Assembly: GCF_014200015.1 (NCBI RefSeq)
Contig: NZ_JACHOT010000005.1
Location: 186,001-250,000, forward strand
Source of the DNA: Aminobacter niigataensis
GTDB taxonomy: Bacteria > Pseudomonadota > Alphaproteobacteria > Rhizobiales > Rhizobiaceae
Direction of reading: 5' to 3'
Length of the DNA stretch: 64,000 nucleotides
The position numbers and the translations under genes were made by a program. Each line of letters opens with the position of its first letter. The first letter of the stretch is position 1. A model generated the notes under the pieces. It worked only from the letters and a program-made list of their open reading frames with translations, made no database searches and was not told where the DNA came from. This document shows positions 49,373-58,689 of this stretch, in pieces.

Positions 49373-49960
49373 CTAGATCCAGTCCAGGCGGCCGCCTTCC
49401 AGTTTCAGCACGCGGTCCTGGGGAACCTCCAGGGCCGCGGCTCTGTTTTTGGGCAGGTCTTCGACAAGGCGGAAGATGGCGCGGATGACGCCACCGTGGG
49501 TGACGCATACAGTCGGCTGCACGACCTCCGCCAACCACGGGCGGATACGGGCGGTGAGCATCTCGTAGCTCTCCGCATCCTTGCCGGGCGGCACGAAATC
49601 CCACTTGTCGTGCAGGCGCGCCGTGCTGGCGCCGGGCTGGCGTTCCTCGAGCTCGGGGAAGGTGAAGCCCTGCCAGTCGCCGAAGTTTACCTCGACCAGG
49701 CGGCTGTCGGTGCGATAGGCCGAGGGATCGAGCCCCATCGCCTTGCGCGCGCGCTCCATGGTCTCGCGGGTTCGCCGCATCGGGCTGGCCACGAAATCGA
49801 AAGTCTCCGGATCGGCAATGAGCTCAGCGAGCCGGCGGCCATTGCGGTCGGCCTGTTCCCGTCCGAGCGCATTGATGTCGGTGTCGGCCTGGCCCTGCAG
49901 GCGCTGCTCGGCGTTCCAGGGCGTCTGGCCGTGGCGCACGAAATAGGTGAGCGGGGTCAT
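49373..49960 (-). CDS. Histidine phosphatase (phosphoglycerate mutase-like)
   Basis: 195 aa. Phospho-accepting RHG motif in YFVRHGQTPWN (residues 8-11), second Arg in SPMRRTRETMERA, C-terminal His in VCVTHGGVIRAIF. Histidine phosphatase superfamily branch 1; substrate not fixed (cobalamin, sugar phosphates or others). Start ATG 49960, 19 bp downstream of the fabI stop. Confidence 0.93.
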   Translation of the reverse strand: MTPLTYFVRHGQTPWNAEQRLQGQADTDINALGREQADRNGRRLAELIADPETFDFVASPMRRTRETMERARKAMGLDPSAYRTDSRLVEVNFGDWQGFTFPELEERQPGASTARLHDKWDFVPPGKDAESYEMLTARIRPWLAEVVQPTVCVTHGGVIRAIFRLVEDLPKNRAAALEVPQDRVLKLEGGRLDWI

Positions 49961-49979
49961 GTCAGGCTGATGCGGGATG

Positions 49980-50798
49980 TCAGTCCTTGACGGCTGCGAT
50001 ATCGGGCGCATCGACCGCCTTCATGCCGACGACATGATAACCGGAATCGACGTGATGCACCTCGCCGGTGACGCCGCGCGACAGGTCGGACAGGAAATAC
50101 AGGCCGGAATCGCCGACTTCCTCGATGGAGACGGTACGGCGCAGCGGGGCGTTGTACTCGTTCCACTTCAGGATGTAGCGGAAGTCGTCGATGCCCGAGG
50201 CAGCCAACGTCTTGATCGGGCCGGCGGAGATCGCGTTGACGCGGATCTTCTTCGGGCCGAGGTCGACGGCGAGATACTTCACGCTCGCCTCGAGCGCTGC
50301 CTTGGCGACGCCCATGACGTTGTAGTTCGGCATCACCTTCTCGGCGCCGTAATAGGTCATGGTCAAAAGCGAGCCGCCATCGGTCATCAGCTTCTCGGCG
50401 CGCTGGGCGACCGCCGTGAAGGAATAGACCGAGATATCCATGGTCTTCAGGAAGTTGCCATGGCTGGTGTCTACATAGCGGCCGGTGAGTTCGTCCTTGT
50501 CGGAGAAGCCGATGGCGTGGACGACGAAGTCGAGCTTGCCCCACTTCTTCTCCAGCGTCTCGAAGCAGGCGTCGATGGTCGCCATGTCGGTGACATCGCA
50601 ATGGCCGCAGACGAAGGCACCGATTTCGGCGGCCAGCGGCTCGACGCGCTTCTTCAGGGCGTCGCCCTGATAGGTGAAGGCGAGTTCGGCGCCCTGGTCG
50701 GCGCACGCCTTGGCAATGCCCCAGGCGATCGATCTGTTGTTGGCGACGCCGAGAATAAGGCCGCGCTTGCCGGCCATCAGGCCCTGTCCACCCGCCAT
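49980..50798 (-). CDS. fabI: Enoyl-[acyl-carrier-protein] reductase (NADH)
   Basis: 272-aa short-chain dehydrogenase for the last step of fatty-acid elongation. FabI signatures: GLILGVANNRSIAWGIAKA, catalytic Tyr-x6-Lys region (YGAEKVMPNYNVMGVAKAAL), GPIKTLAASGI. Start ATG 50798; an upstream palindrome lies at 50834-50848. Follows the DnaJ-family gene after 108 bp. Confidence 0.97.
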   Translation of the reverse strand: MAGGQGLMAGKRGLILGVANNRSIAWGIAKACADQGAELAFTYQGDALKKRVEPLAAEIGAFVCGHCDVTDMATIDACFETLEKKWGKLDFVVHAIGFSDKDELTGRYVDTSHGNFLKTMDISVYSFTAVAQRAEKLMTDGGSLLTMTYYGAEKVMPNYNVMGVAKAALEASVKYLAVDLGPKKIRVNAISAGPIKTLAASGIDDFRYILKWNEYNAPLRRTVSIEEVGDSGLYFLSDLSRGVTGEVHHVDSGYHVVGMKAVDAPDIAAVKD

Positions 50799-50833
50799 AT
50801 GAGCGCTCTCCGATGCAAGAATTGTTTGGGAGA

Positions 50834-50848
50834 GCCTATCGCATAGGC
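50834..50848. promoter_or_regulatory. Palindrome upstream of fabI
   Basis: GCCTAT-CGC-ATAGGC, a perfect 6-bp inverted repeat 36 bp upstream of the fabI ATG. Could be an operator or a leader hairpin; no known fatty-acid regulator box matches it in my knowledge. Confidence 0.35.
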
Positions 50849-50879
50849 AACTCATGCCTTCAAGCATTGATACGCCGAT

Positions 50880-50901
50880 GGCCGGCGACGTCGCGCCGGC
50901 C
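50880..50901 (-). terminator. Hairpin after the dnaJ-like gene
   Basis: GGCCGGC / GCCGGCC arms around a CG-rich self-complementary centre, just after the leftward stop. No U-run; a Rho-independent role is uncertain. Confidence 0.4.
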
Positions 50902-50906
50902 GGCTG

Positions 50907-51848
50907 TCAGCCGTTGGACTTGCGCATCAGCTCTTCGAGCGCGGCATCGCCGCCCTCGGGCAGCATAACGCGAACATGGACATAGAGGTCGCCATGGCCG
51001 CCGGCCTTTTCGGGCAGACCACGCCCTTTGATGCGCAGGACCTTGTCCGAGCTCGACCAGGCCGGCACGTTGACGGCAAGCCGCCCGGCCGGTGTTTCCA
51101 CCGCAAGCTTGGCGCCGAGCACGGCATCGCGCAGCGGCACCGGCAGGTCGGCATGAAGGTCCCTGCCCTCGACGCGATAGCGCGGATGGCGGCGGAACCT
51201 GATCTTGACGAGTGCATCGCCCGCGCCGCCAAGGCCCTGCTCGCCCTGGCCCTTGAGCCTGATGGTCTGGCCGTCCTCGACATACTCCGGCAGCTTGACG
51301 GCCATCTTGCGTCCGTCAGGAAACATCGCCGCGACCTTGGGCGCAGTCGCAGCTTCCTCGATGGTCACGTCGAGCGTGACATTGACGTCGGCACCGGGCT
51401 GAGCGCGCTGGCCGCCCCTCATGCCGGCGCCCGCACCTGCCCCCGGGCCGCGCTGGCTGAAGGAATCGCCGAAAATCTGGCTGAAGATGTCGCCGGCGTC
51501 GAAGGATGCGCCGCCGGGACCGCCGGAACGGAATTCGAAGCGCGAGCCGCCAGGCCCGGCCTGCTGACGGCGGAAGCCGCCGAACGGATCGCCGCCCGCA
51601 GCACCTTCGAAGCCATGGAAGCGCTGCTTGCCATCGGCATCGATCTCGCCGCGGTCGAACGCGCCCTTCTTCTTCTCGTCGCCGAGAATCTCGTAGGCCT
51701 GGTTGGCAGCGGCAAAGCGTTCCTTCGCCTTGGGATCATCGGGATTCTGGTCCGGATGATGCTTCTTGGCGAGCTTGCGGTAGGCCGCTTTTATGTCCTT
51801 GGCCGAGGCGTTCTTGGCAACGCCCAGCACCTCATAGGGGTCGCGCAT
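50907..51848 (-). CDS. DnaJ-family co-chaperone without zinc finger (CbpA-like)
   Basis: 313 aa. J domain at 1-68 with the HPD motif in [16 protein letters not shown], Gly/Phe-rich linker (75-150), and two C-terminal beta-barrel client-binding domains. The cysteine-rich zinc centre of true DnaJ is missing, making this a class II/CbpA-type protein working with DnaK. Start ATG 51848. The pdxH-dnaJ-fabI neighbourhood is, as recalled, kept in Hyphomicrobiales. Confidence 0.93.
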   Translation of the reverse strand: MRDPYEVLGVAKNASAKDIKAAYRKLAKKHHPDQNPDDPKAKERFAAANQAYEILGDEKKKGAFDRGEIDADGKQRFHGFEGAAGGDPFGGFRRQQAGPGGSRFEFRSGGPGGASFDAGDIFSQIFGDSFSQRGPGAGAGAGMRGGQRAQPGADVNVTLDVTIEEAATAPKVAAMFPDGRKMAVKLPEYVEDGQTIRLKGQGEQGLGGAGDALVKIRFRRHPRYRVEGRDLHADLPVPLRDAVLGAKLAVETPAGRLAVNVPAWSSSDKVLRIKGRGLPEKAGGHGDLYVHVRVMLPEGGDAALEELMRKSNG

Positions 51849-51938
51849 GCGCAGTTCCACAACAGAGAAAAAGGGTTGGTTCCCTCCTATATGCGCTTGG
51901 CTAGGAAGAAATTCCAGAGGCAGGGATGCCGCAAAGCG

Positions 51939-52403
51939 TCAGGCGGGCTCGAATGCCACCATCTGCCAGGCGCCGGCACCGGCGGCACACACCTCGCCCT
52001 TGAACAGGCTGACGCCGTCGAAGCTTTCGCGCGAGGCGGCAAATTGCCGGCACAACACGCCACGTCCGGTGCTTTCCACCAGCGCGCTGATCGAACCGCG
52101 AGATCCGGTCTCCGTATTGGCCCAAGGAATCGCCTGCCCTTGCAGGCCTTCGACATCGGCGGAAGAGACGGCGTTGCGGATCGTCGCCTCGTCGGACAGC
52201 CGATTCGCATCGCTGCTGCGGTTGGCGTCGTCCGGAACCTTGCTGGTCAGCAGCGTTCGGTCCACCTCGGCCTTCTCCAGGCTGAAGCCGCCAACGCCAC
52301 AGGCGCTGATCGTCGTCAGGCTAAGCAGCAGCACCACCTTGAAGGATCGGAACCCGAATTGTGGGAGGCAATGGCCCTCAAAGGCTTGCGCGAAGCGCGA
52401 CAA
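51939..52403 (-). CDS. RT0821/Lpp0805-type surface lipoprotein
   Basis: 154 aa from a TTG start with GGGAGA 8 nt upstream. A hydrophobic stretch FKVVLLLSLTTISACG ends in a lipobox. The mature part matches the rickettsial RT0821-like surface protein pattern: SDEATIRNAVSSAD, PWANTETGSRGSISAL, CRQFAASRESFDGVSLFKGEVC. Function unknown. Diverges from pdxH over 42 bp. Confidence 0.82.
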   Translation of the reverse strand: MSRFAQAFEGHCLPQFGFRSFKVVLLLSLTTISACGVGGFSLEKAEVDRTLLTSKVPDDANRSSDANRLSDEATIRNAVSSADVEGLQGQAIPWANTETGSRGSISALVESTGRGVLCRQFAASRESFDGVSLFKGEVCAAGAGAWQMVAFEPA

Positions 52404-52445
52404 TAGGCATTCTCCCGGTCGTAAATGGCAGGTCGAGTAAGAGCT

Positions 52446-53063
52446 ATGACGGACACTGAGTTAACAAGCGGTGACTTCACCGAGAGCGCCGAGCCTTATC
52501 GGCTGTTTGCAGCCTGGCTGAAGGACGCAACGGCCAGCGAACCGAACGATCCCAACGCGGTGGCACTGGCAACCGTCGACACCGACGGGCTGCCGGACGT
52601 GCGCATGGTGCTGCTCAAGGGCTTCGACGAACATGGCTTCGTCTTCTACACCAACTTCGAGAGCGCCAAGGGCCGCGAGATACTGGCGACGATGAAGGCA
52701 GCCATGTGCTTCCACTGGAAATCGCTGCGGCGCCAGGTCCGGGTGCGCGGCCCGGTGGAGATCGTCAGCGATGCCGAGGCCAACGAGTATTTCGCCACCC
52801 GTCCGCGTGGCAGCCGCATCGGCGCCTGGGCGTCGAAGCAGTCGCGCCCGCTTGAAAGCCGTTTCGCGCTGGAGAAGGCGGTCGCCGAGTACACCGCGCG
52901 CCACGCCATCGGCGAAATCCCGCGCCCGGCGCACTGGTCAGGCTTCCGCATCGTGCCGAGCCAGATCGAGTTCTGGCACGACCGTCCGTTCCGGCTGCAT
53001 GACCGCGTCGTCTTCACCCGCGCTGCCGACGGCGGCTGGGACAAGGACAGGCTGTATCCGTAA
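52446..53063 (+). CDS. pdxH: Pyridoxamine 5'-phosphate oxidase
   Basis: FMN enzyme producing pyridoxal 5'-phosphate. 205 aa. FMN/PLP contacts [37 protein letters not shown] and the C-terminal [17 protein letters not shown]. Start ATG 52446. Ends at a perfect palindrome shared with the convergent hydratase gene. Confidence 0.97.
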   Translation: MTDTELTSGDFTESAEPYRLFAAWLKDATASEPNDPNAVALATVDTDGLPDVRMVLLKGFDEHGFVFYTNFESAKGREILATMKAAMCFHWKSLRRQVRVRGPVEIVSDAEANEYFATRPRGSRIGAWASKQSRPLESRFALEKAVAEYTARHAIGEIPRPAHWSGFRIVPSQIEFWHDRPFRLHDRVVFTRAADGGWDKDRLYP

Positions 53064-53067
53064 GCCC

Positions 53068-53091
53068 TTCACCCTCCCCGGGGAGGGTGAA
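53068..53091. terminator. 24-bp perfect palindrome between convergent genes
   Basis: TTCACCCTCCCC directly abuts GGGGAGGGTGAA (no loop in the perfect match; a 4-nt loop would form). Followed by AAAA on the right and placed just after pdxH and just after the leftward hydratase stop, so a bidirectional terminator is likely. See the related element at 46513-46531. Confidence 0.7.
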
Positions 53092-53093
53092 AA

Positions 53094-53846
53094 TCAGCCC
53101 TTCTTCCGCGTCATGAAGGCGACGAGCGCGGCGCGCGCCTCGTCGGATTTGAGCCGGGCACGGAAGTGCTCGCCTTCCACCTTGATGCGGGCGACGAGCT
53201 CCGAGCGGTCGCCGCGCATCAGGTCGCGGGCGATCTTCAGCGCTTCCGGCGGCTTGGTCGCGATTTCACGGGCAGCCGCAAGCGTTGCGGCCTCCAGCTC
53301 GTCTTCAGCCACGACTTTGTAGATCAGCCCCGCAGCGAGCGCCCGTTCCGCCGGGAACCCCTCGCCCAGGCCGAGCAGCGCAAAGGCACCCTGGCGCCCA
53401 AGCACCTGCGGCGCAAGCAGGCTGGACCCCGCCTCCGGCACCAGTCCCAGGTCGACGAAGGGCGTGCGGAACACGGTACGCGGCGTGGCGAAGGTCAGGT
53501 CGCAATGCAGGTTGATGGTCGTGCCGATGCCGACGGCGATGCCGTCGACGCCCGAAACCACCGGCTTTTCGGTCCTGGCCAGGGCAAGCAGGAAATCCCA
53601 AACCTCGCCGCCACCTTCGCCACCAGTGGCGATCGTCATGAAGTCGGCGAGGTCGTTGCCGGCCGAGAACGCGCCTGGCACGCCGAGGAAGACATGAACG
53701 CGCACTGCCGGATCGGCATCGCCGGCGGCAAGTGCCGACGCCATCTCGGCATACATGGCTCGGGTGATCGCGTTCTTCTTGTCCGGACGGTTCATCCGGA
53801 TGGTCTGCACGGCATCCTGCCGTTCGATGATAATGTGGTCGCTCAC
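53094..53846 (-). CDS. Enoyl-CoA hydratase/isomerase family protein
   Basis: 250 aa from a GTG start (GAGGAA about 9 nt upstream). Crotonase fold: oxyanion loops GAFSAGNDLADF and GIAVGIGTTINLHCD; one catalytic acid Glu138 in LGLVPEAGSSLL. The other hydratase Glu is absent, so isomerase-type chemistry is as plausible as hydration. Directly downstream (25 bp) of the acyl-CoA dehydrogenase: a beta-oxidation-type pair. Confidence 0.9.
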   Translation of the reverse strand: MSDHIIIERQDAVQTIRMNRPDKKNAITRAMYAEMASALAAGDADPAVRVHVFLGVPGAFSAGNDLADFMTIATGGEGGGEVWDFLLALARTEKPVVSGVDGIAVGIGTTINLHCDLTFATPRTVFRTPFVDLGLVPEAGSSLLAPQVLGRQGAFALLGLGEGFPAERALAAGLIYKVVAEDELEAATLAAAREIATKPPEALKIARDLMRGDRSELVARIKVEGEHFRARLKSDEARAALVAFMTRKKG

Positions 53847-53871
53847 GTCAGACTGTTCCTCGTCCCATAAT

Positions 53872-55650
53872 TCATGCCGAAAGCAGCGCCTTGGCGGCTT
53901 CGCGCAGGCTTGCCGCGCCGCCGGTGACGCGGTCCTTGAGAGCCGCCGTCTCGCCGAGCAGGTTCTCGGCAAAGAACCGGCACAATGCCACGCGCCCGGC
54001 ATCGCCATCGGCAAGGGCCGCGCGTGCCAGATAGGCGCCGCCGGCAGCCAGCGCGAACAGCCGGAGATAGGGCGTGGCACCGGCCAGGGCGTCGTCCGTC
54101 CTGCCGTCCTCGAGCAGCTTCTGCAGGAAGCGCGTGGTCTGCTGCAGGTCGTCCAGCGACTGCTCAAGGCAGATGGCGCTGCGGCCGTAGTCCTCGCTGT
54201 TCAGCGCCGCAACCGCATTGGCCACCGCGTCGAGTTCGCCGATATAGTCGAAGACGTGGTCGCCATTGCCCAGCGGCAGCTTGCGGATGACGAGGTCGAT
54301 CGCCTGGATGCCGTTGGTACCCTCATAGATCGGGGCGATGCGGGCATCGCGCAGCAGCCGGGCCGCACCCGTCTCCTCGATGAAGCCCATGCCGCCATGC
54401 ACCTGCACGCCAAGCGACGCGACATCGACGCCGACATCAGTGGGGAAGGCTTTCGCGACCGGGGTCAACAGATTGGCACGGTCCTGCCAGTGCGCCTTGG
54501 CCGAACCTTCCGAAACCAGCGCCATGTCTATGGCATAGGCACAGGAATAGGCGATGGCCCGCGCGCTTTGCGTCAGCGCCTTCATGGTCAACAGGTTGCG
54601 CTGCACGTCGGGGTGATGGACGATCGGCGCCATGCCCTCGCCGGTGTAGCCGGATGCCTTGCCCTGCCGGCGGTCGTTGGCATAGGCGAGCGCCTTCTGG
54701 AAGGCCGTCTCGGCCACCGCCACGCCCTGCATGCCGACGGCGAGGCGGGCGTTGTTCATCATGGTGAACATGCAGGCAAGGCCCCGGTTTTCCTCGCCGA
54801 TCAGCCAGCCGACCGCACCCGGCTCGCGGTCTTTAGCAAAACCGTCGCCATAGATCATCGTGCAGGTCGGCGAGGCGTGGATGCCGAGCTTCTCCTCGAG
54901 CCCAGAGCAGAACACGTCGTTGCGTGCACCCGGCGTGCCGTCGTCGTTGAGCAGGAACTTTGGCACGAGGAACAGTGAGATGCCGCGCGTGCCGGCCGGC
55001 GCATCGGGCAGGCGCGCCAGAACCAGGTGCACGATGTTGTCGGTCAGGTCGTGCTCGCCATAGGTGATGAAGATTTTCTGGCCGAAGATGCGGTAGGTGC
55101 CATCGCCGGCGCGCTCGGCACGGGTGCGCAGCGCTGCCAGATCCGACCCGGCCTGCGGCTCGGTCAGGTTCATGGTGCCCATCCACTCGCCCGAGACGAG
55201 CTTTGCCAGATAGGCCGCCTGCAGTTCCTCCGATGCGTGTTTCTCCAGCGCCTCGACCGCGCCCATCGACAGCGTCGGGCCGATGCCGAAGGCCATCGAG
55301 GCCGAATTCCACATTTCAAGCGCCGCGACCCCGATCATCGTCGGCAGGCCCTGGCCGCCGAACGCCTCGGGACCGTTGAGGCTGTTCCAGCCGCCCTCGG
55401 CCCAGTGTTTGTAGACGGCCTTCCAGCCGGGTGGCGTGGTCACGGCCGCGTCCTTGAGCTTTGCCCCCACCTTGTCGCCGATCTCGTAGAGCGGGGCCAC
55501 CTCTTCGCTGGCGAAGCGACCGGCCTCACCCAGGATGGCGTCGACCAGATCTTCGCCGAGGTCGCCAAAGGTTCCCGCATCGAGCGCCGCCTTCAGCCCC
55601 GCGACGTGCTTCAACGCAAAGGCAATCTCTTCCACCGGGGCGCGATACAT
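53872..55650 (-). CDS. Acyl-CoA dehydrogenase, long DmdC/FadE-like type
   Basis: 592 aa, longer than classical 380-aa enzymes because of an extra C-terminal helical domain, as in DmdC (methylmercaptopropionyl-CoA dehydrogenase) and relatives. Conserved FAD and substrate segments: MGTMNLTEPQAGSDLAALRT, FCSGLEEKLGIHASPTC, MFTMMNNARLAVGMQG and GGMGFIEETGAARLLRDARI. Substrate cannot be set. A palindromic operator lies 88 bp upstream. Confidence 0.93.
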   Translation of the reverse strand: MYRAPVEEIAFALKHVAGLKAALDAGTFGDLGEDLVDAILGEAGRFASEEVAPLYEIGDKVGAKLKDAAVTTPPGWKAVYKHWAEGGWNSLNGPEAFGGQGLPTMIGVAALEMWNSASMAFGIGPTLSMGAVEALEKHASEELQAAYLAKLVSGEWMGTMNLTEPQAGSDLAALRTRAERAGDGTYRIFGQKIFITYGEHDLTDNIVHLVLARLPDAPAGTRGISLFLVPKFLLNDDGTPGARNDVFCSGLEEKLGIHASPTCTMIYGDGFAKDREPGAVGWLIGEENRGLACMFTMMNNARLAVGMQGVAVAETAFQKALAYANDRRQGKASGYTGEGMAPIVHHPDVQRNLLTMKALTQSARAIAYSCAYAIDMALVSEGSAKAHWQDRANLLTPVAKAFPTDVGVDVASLGVQVHGGMGFIEETGAARLLRDARIAPIYEGTNGIQAIDLVIRKLPLGNGDHVFDYIGELDAVANAVAALNSEDYGRSAICLEQSLDDLQQTTRFLQKLLEDGRTDDALAGATPYLRLFALAAGGAYLARAALADGDAGRVALCRFFAENLLGETAALKDRVTGGAASLREAAKALLSA

Positions 55651-55737
55651 GACACTTCCTCCTGGTCATCCCACGCGGCCCGTCGGCCGCCTTGCGCGAC
55701 ACACTATCCGCCTTCCGCCGCCGAGGGGAAGTGACTT

Positions 55738-55753
55738 TTGACGTAAACGTCAA
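55738..55753. promoter_or_regulatory. LiuR-like operator upstream of acyl-CoA dehydrogenase
   Basis: TTGACGT-AA-ACGTCAA, a perfect 16-bp palindrome 88 bp before the dehydrogenase ATG and 65 bp before the small zinc protein. As recalled it resembles the ACGT-core palindromes of the MerR-family regulator LiuR, which governs branched-chain and fatty-acid catabolism in proteobacteria. Identity of the regulator is inferred. Confidence 0.6.
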
Positions 55754-55818
55754 TTTTTTGACAGGCTTCGAACTAAAGTCTGGCGCTGCTAAAAGGGGCG
55801 AAACAACGAGGTTCACAG

Positions 55819-56064
55819 ATGCTCGCCCGCCCCGATCCCTACAGCTGCATCGAATGCGGCCTGCCGTTCCGATCGGAGGGTTTCTGCTATCACGAGGGCA
55901 GGGTCGAGAATGGCGCCGCCTACTGGACCGACCGCGGCATCCTGTGCTCGCCCAAATGCTCTCGCGCGCACTACCGCAAGCGCGCTGCCGACGGCACGCT
56001 GCCGACGGAAGCCGCGCCCGATCCTTTCGACCTGCAGGCGATCTCATTCAACGACGGCAAATAG
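55819..56064 (+). CDS. Small zinc-binding protein, function unknown
   Basis: 81 aa with C10-x2-C13 in SCIECG and C43-x3-C47-x3-H51 in LCSPKCSRAHYRK, a treble-clef or zinc-ribbon-like arrangement, plus Cys23. C-terminal tail acidic. No membrane segment or signal peptide. Not recognised as a named family; conserved-looking in coding character. Start ATG 55819. Confidence 0.7.
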   Translation: MLARPDPYSCIECGLPFRSEGFCYHEGRVENGAAYWTDRGILCSPKCSRAHYRKRAADGTLPTEAAPDPFDLQAISFNDGK

Positions 56065-56115
56065 GGCGCCTTTGCAACCGCTGGGCGGTGGAGCTTCATC
56101 AGCATTTCCTTAACC

Positions 56116-57312
56116 ATGGCGGTTCACCATCGGTTCGTCACCGAGGATGGCCGCTTGAGGGGATTGACGTCCAAGCTTCACCGTTTCGCGCTCGCGGCGC
56201 TCACCGCCGCGTGGGCCATTCACCTGCCCGCGACGGCTGAAGCCTCCGATTTCTCCGAACCGTGGAAGAAGGTCGACCGGGCGCTCGTCATCGACGCCTA
56301 CGAATACAATTCGATCGACTGGCAGAAGCTCGCCGGCGACAAGCGCATCGTCGGCTTCATCAACAAGGCCTCCGACGGGCTGCCGCCAGCCTATTCCTGC
56401 TCCGGCGACGAAACCGCCTACAGGCTGTGCAAGGCGCTTTGGAAACGCCATGCGGTGGCGCGCGAACTGTTCCACACCCGCAGGACCGTCGCCAAGGCGC
56501 TCGGCCTCAAATGGGGCGCCTACCACCTCGCCCGCCCCGGCAACCCGATCGAGCAGGCGGAGAATTTCCTCGACTTCGCCGAGCCGGGCCCCGACGACCT
56601 GATGGCGCTCGACATCGAGGAGAACGACCCGACGAAATGGATGTCGCTGGAGGATGCGGAAATCTTCATCCGCCACATCTTCCTGCGCACCGGCCGCTAT
56701 CCGATCCTCTATACCAACGGCTCGACGTCCCGCTATATCGCCGACAACCGCTACCGTTACCGGCTCCTGTCACGCCTGCCGCTCTGGTACGCCCGCTACA
56801 AGCCCGAAATCGGTATCCATTTTCCGAAGGGCAACTGGCAGAGCTACACGCTGTGGCAGTTCTCGGCGCAAGCCAATTGCGGCATCCGCCGCTGTCCCTA
56901 CCGGGTCGCCGGCACGCCCAACGACATCGACGTCAACGTCGCGCCCATGGATGCCGAAAGCCTGCGAAAAGTCTGGCCGTTCGGCCAACTGATCGAATCG
57001 ACCGACGAATTCGTCGCATCGGTGCCGGTGCCTATCGCCCGCGAAAACGGACTCAGGGGCGAAAGCCGCATTACCTATGCCTCGGTCGCCTATCCGGTGC
57101 GCCTTGATCTTCTGGCGGAAGCGCTGCGCGCGAGCTGGAACAAGGCAGTCATCGGCGCCGTGCCGGCGATCCAGGCGCCTGCAAGCCGGTATTCCCATGG
57201 CATGGCGGAATACATCGCCGCCAGGCTCGACGCACGCCTCAATACCGGCCGCAAGGCCGAGTTCGACCCGGTTTCAACCGCCTCGACGGAGATGGACAGC
57301 GCCGCGCGCTAG
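56116..57312 (+). CDS. GH25 lysozyme-like protein with C-terminal extension
   Basis: 398 aa. Signal peptide region about 20-43 (LHRFALAALTAAWAIHLPATAEA). GH25 fold from about 55: VIDAYEYNSIDWQKL with Asp60, KWGAYHLARPGNP, catalytic acids LDIEEND (Asp166, Glu168), and WYARYKPEIGIHFPKGNWQS with an LWQFS strand. The last about 130 residues are outside GH25 and unassigned. Cleaves peptidoglycan in the periplasm, probably in wall remodelling. Start is uncertain; a shorter N-terminus would give a more usual signal peptide. Confidence 0.85.
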   Translation: MAVHHRFVTEDGRLRGLTSKLHRFALAALTAAWAIHLPATAEASDFSEPWKKVDRALVIDAYEYNSIDWQKLAGDKRIVGFINKASDGLPPAYSCSGDETAYRLCKALWKRHAVARELFHTRRTVAKALGLKWGAYHLARPGNPIEQAENFLDFAEPGPDDLMALDIEENDPTKWMSLEDAEIFIRHIFLRTGRYPILYTNGSTSRYIADNRYRYRLLSRLPLWYARYKPEIGIHFPKGNWQSYTLWQFSAQANCGIRRCPYRVAGTPNDIDVNVAPMDAESLRKVWPFGQLIESTDEFVASVPVPIARENGLRGESRITYASVAYPVRLDLLAEALRASWNKAVIGAVPAIQAPASRYSHGMAEYIAARLDARLNTGRKAEFDPVSTASTEMDSAAR

Positions 57313-57316
57313 CCGG

Positions 57317-57337
57317 AGGCGCCTAAATCCGGCGCCT
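57317..57337. terminator. Hairpin between GH25 and purD
   Basis: AGGCGCC-TAAATCC-GGCGCCT, 7-bp perfect stem, in the gap between the convergent GH25 and purD stops. No long U-run. Confidence 0.45.
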
Positions 57338-58613
57338 ACTTCCGCTGTTCGCGTTCCACCGCAAGCCAGCCGATGTCGCGGCGACAGAAGCCTTCCGGCC
57401 AGTCGACCAGATCGACCGCAGCATAGGCTTTCTGTTGCGCTTCGCTGACGTTCTTGCCGGTCGCCGTGACATTCAGCACGCGGCCGCCATTGGCAACGAT
57501 CTTGCCGCCCTGCACGGCGGTGCCGGCATGGAACACCCGGGCGCCGGAGGCTTCGGCCTGGTCGATGCCAGAGATGACCGAGCCCTTTTCCGGCGTGCCG
57601 GGATAGCCCTTCGCTGCCATCACGACGGTAAGTGCGGCCTCGTCGCGCCAGCGCGCCGAGACATGGGCGAGCTGGCCGTCCGTGGCAGCGTTGAGCAGCA
57701 CGAGCAGGTCTTCCTTCAGCCGCAGCATCAGCACCTGGCATTCGGGATCGCCGAAGCGGGTGTTGTATTCGATCAGCCTCGGCCCCTTGTCGGTCAGCAT
57801 CAGGCCGGCAAACAGCACCCCGGCAAAGGGCGAGCCCATCTCGGCCATGCCGCGCATCGTCGGCTCGATGATCTCGCGCATCGTCTGCTCGATCAGTTCG
57901 GGCGTCATGACGGGCGCCGGCGAATAGGCGCCCATGCCGCCGGTGTTAGGGCCAACGTCACCGTCGCCGACACGCTTGTGGTCCTGCGCCGTGCCGAAGG
58001 GCAGCGCGGTCTTGCCGTCGCAGAGACAGAAGAAGCTCGCTTCCTCGCCGGTCATGAATTCCTCGACGACCACCGATGCGCCGGCACCGCCAAAGGCACC
58101 GTCGAAGCAGCCGTCCACGGCGCCCAGTGCCTCGTCCAGCGTCATCGCCACGGTCACGCCCTTGCCGGCAGCCAGGCCGTCCGCCTTGATGACGATCGGC
58201 GCTCCCATCTTCTCGACATAGGCGCGGGCCTCGGCGGCATTGTCGAAACGACCATAGGCAGCGGTCGGGATACCGTAGCGGGCGCAGAGATCCTTGGTGA
58301 AGCCCTTGGAGCCCTCGAGCTGGGCGGCCGCCTTCGACGGGCCAAACACCCGGATGCCTGCTGCGCGCAGGTCATCGCCGATACCCGCCACCAGCGGGCC
58401 CTCAGGCCCCACGACGACAAGATCGATGGCCTTGTCCTTGCAGAAAGCAGCGACCGCGGCATGGTCGGCGATATCGAGCGCCACCAGTTCGGCTTCCTGG
58501 GCAATGCCGGGATTGCCGGGCGCGGCATAAAGCCTGGTCAGCATCGGCGATGCCGCAAGCTTCCAGGCCAGCGCGTGTTCGCGGCCGCCTGAGCCGATGA
58601 GCAGGATGTTCAT
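57336..58613 (-). CDS. purD: Phosphoribosylamine-glycine ligase
   Basis: ATP-grasp enzyme of de novo purine synthesis (GAR synthetase). 425 aa from ATG 58613. N-domain [21 protein letters not shown]-grasp [16 protein letters not shown] and [14 protein letters not shown], metal site [13 protein letters not shown]. Downstream of the toxin-antitoxin pair on the same strand. Confidence 0.98.
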   Translation of the reverse strand: MNILLIGSGGREHALAWKLAASPMLTRLYAAPGNPGIAQEAELVALDIADHAAVAAFCKDKAIDLVVVGPEGPLVAGIGDDLRAAGIRVFGPSKAAAQLEGSKGFTKDLCARYGIPTAAYGRFDNAAEARAYVEKMGAPIVIKADGLAAGKGVTVAMTLDEALGAVDGCFDGAFGGAGASVVVEEFMTGEEASFFCLCDGKTALPFGTAQDHKRVGDGDVGPNTGGMGAYSPAPVMTPELIEQTMREIIEPTMRGMAEMGSPFAGVLFAGLMLTDKGPRLIEYNTRFGDPECQVLMLRLKEDLLVLLNAATDGQLAHVSARWRDEAALTVVMAAKGYPGTPEKGSVISGIDQAEASGARVFHAGTAVQGGKIVANGGRVLNVTATGKNVSEAQQKAYAAVDLVDWPEGFCRRDIGWLAVEREQRK

Positions 58614-58689
58614 GCGCTTGACCTCTTGCCGATGCGGAATTTGATGCACCCGCTAGTGGTCGAGAGGGACGAGGTCAAGCGCCCCGCGC

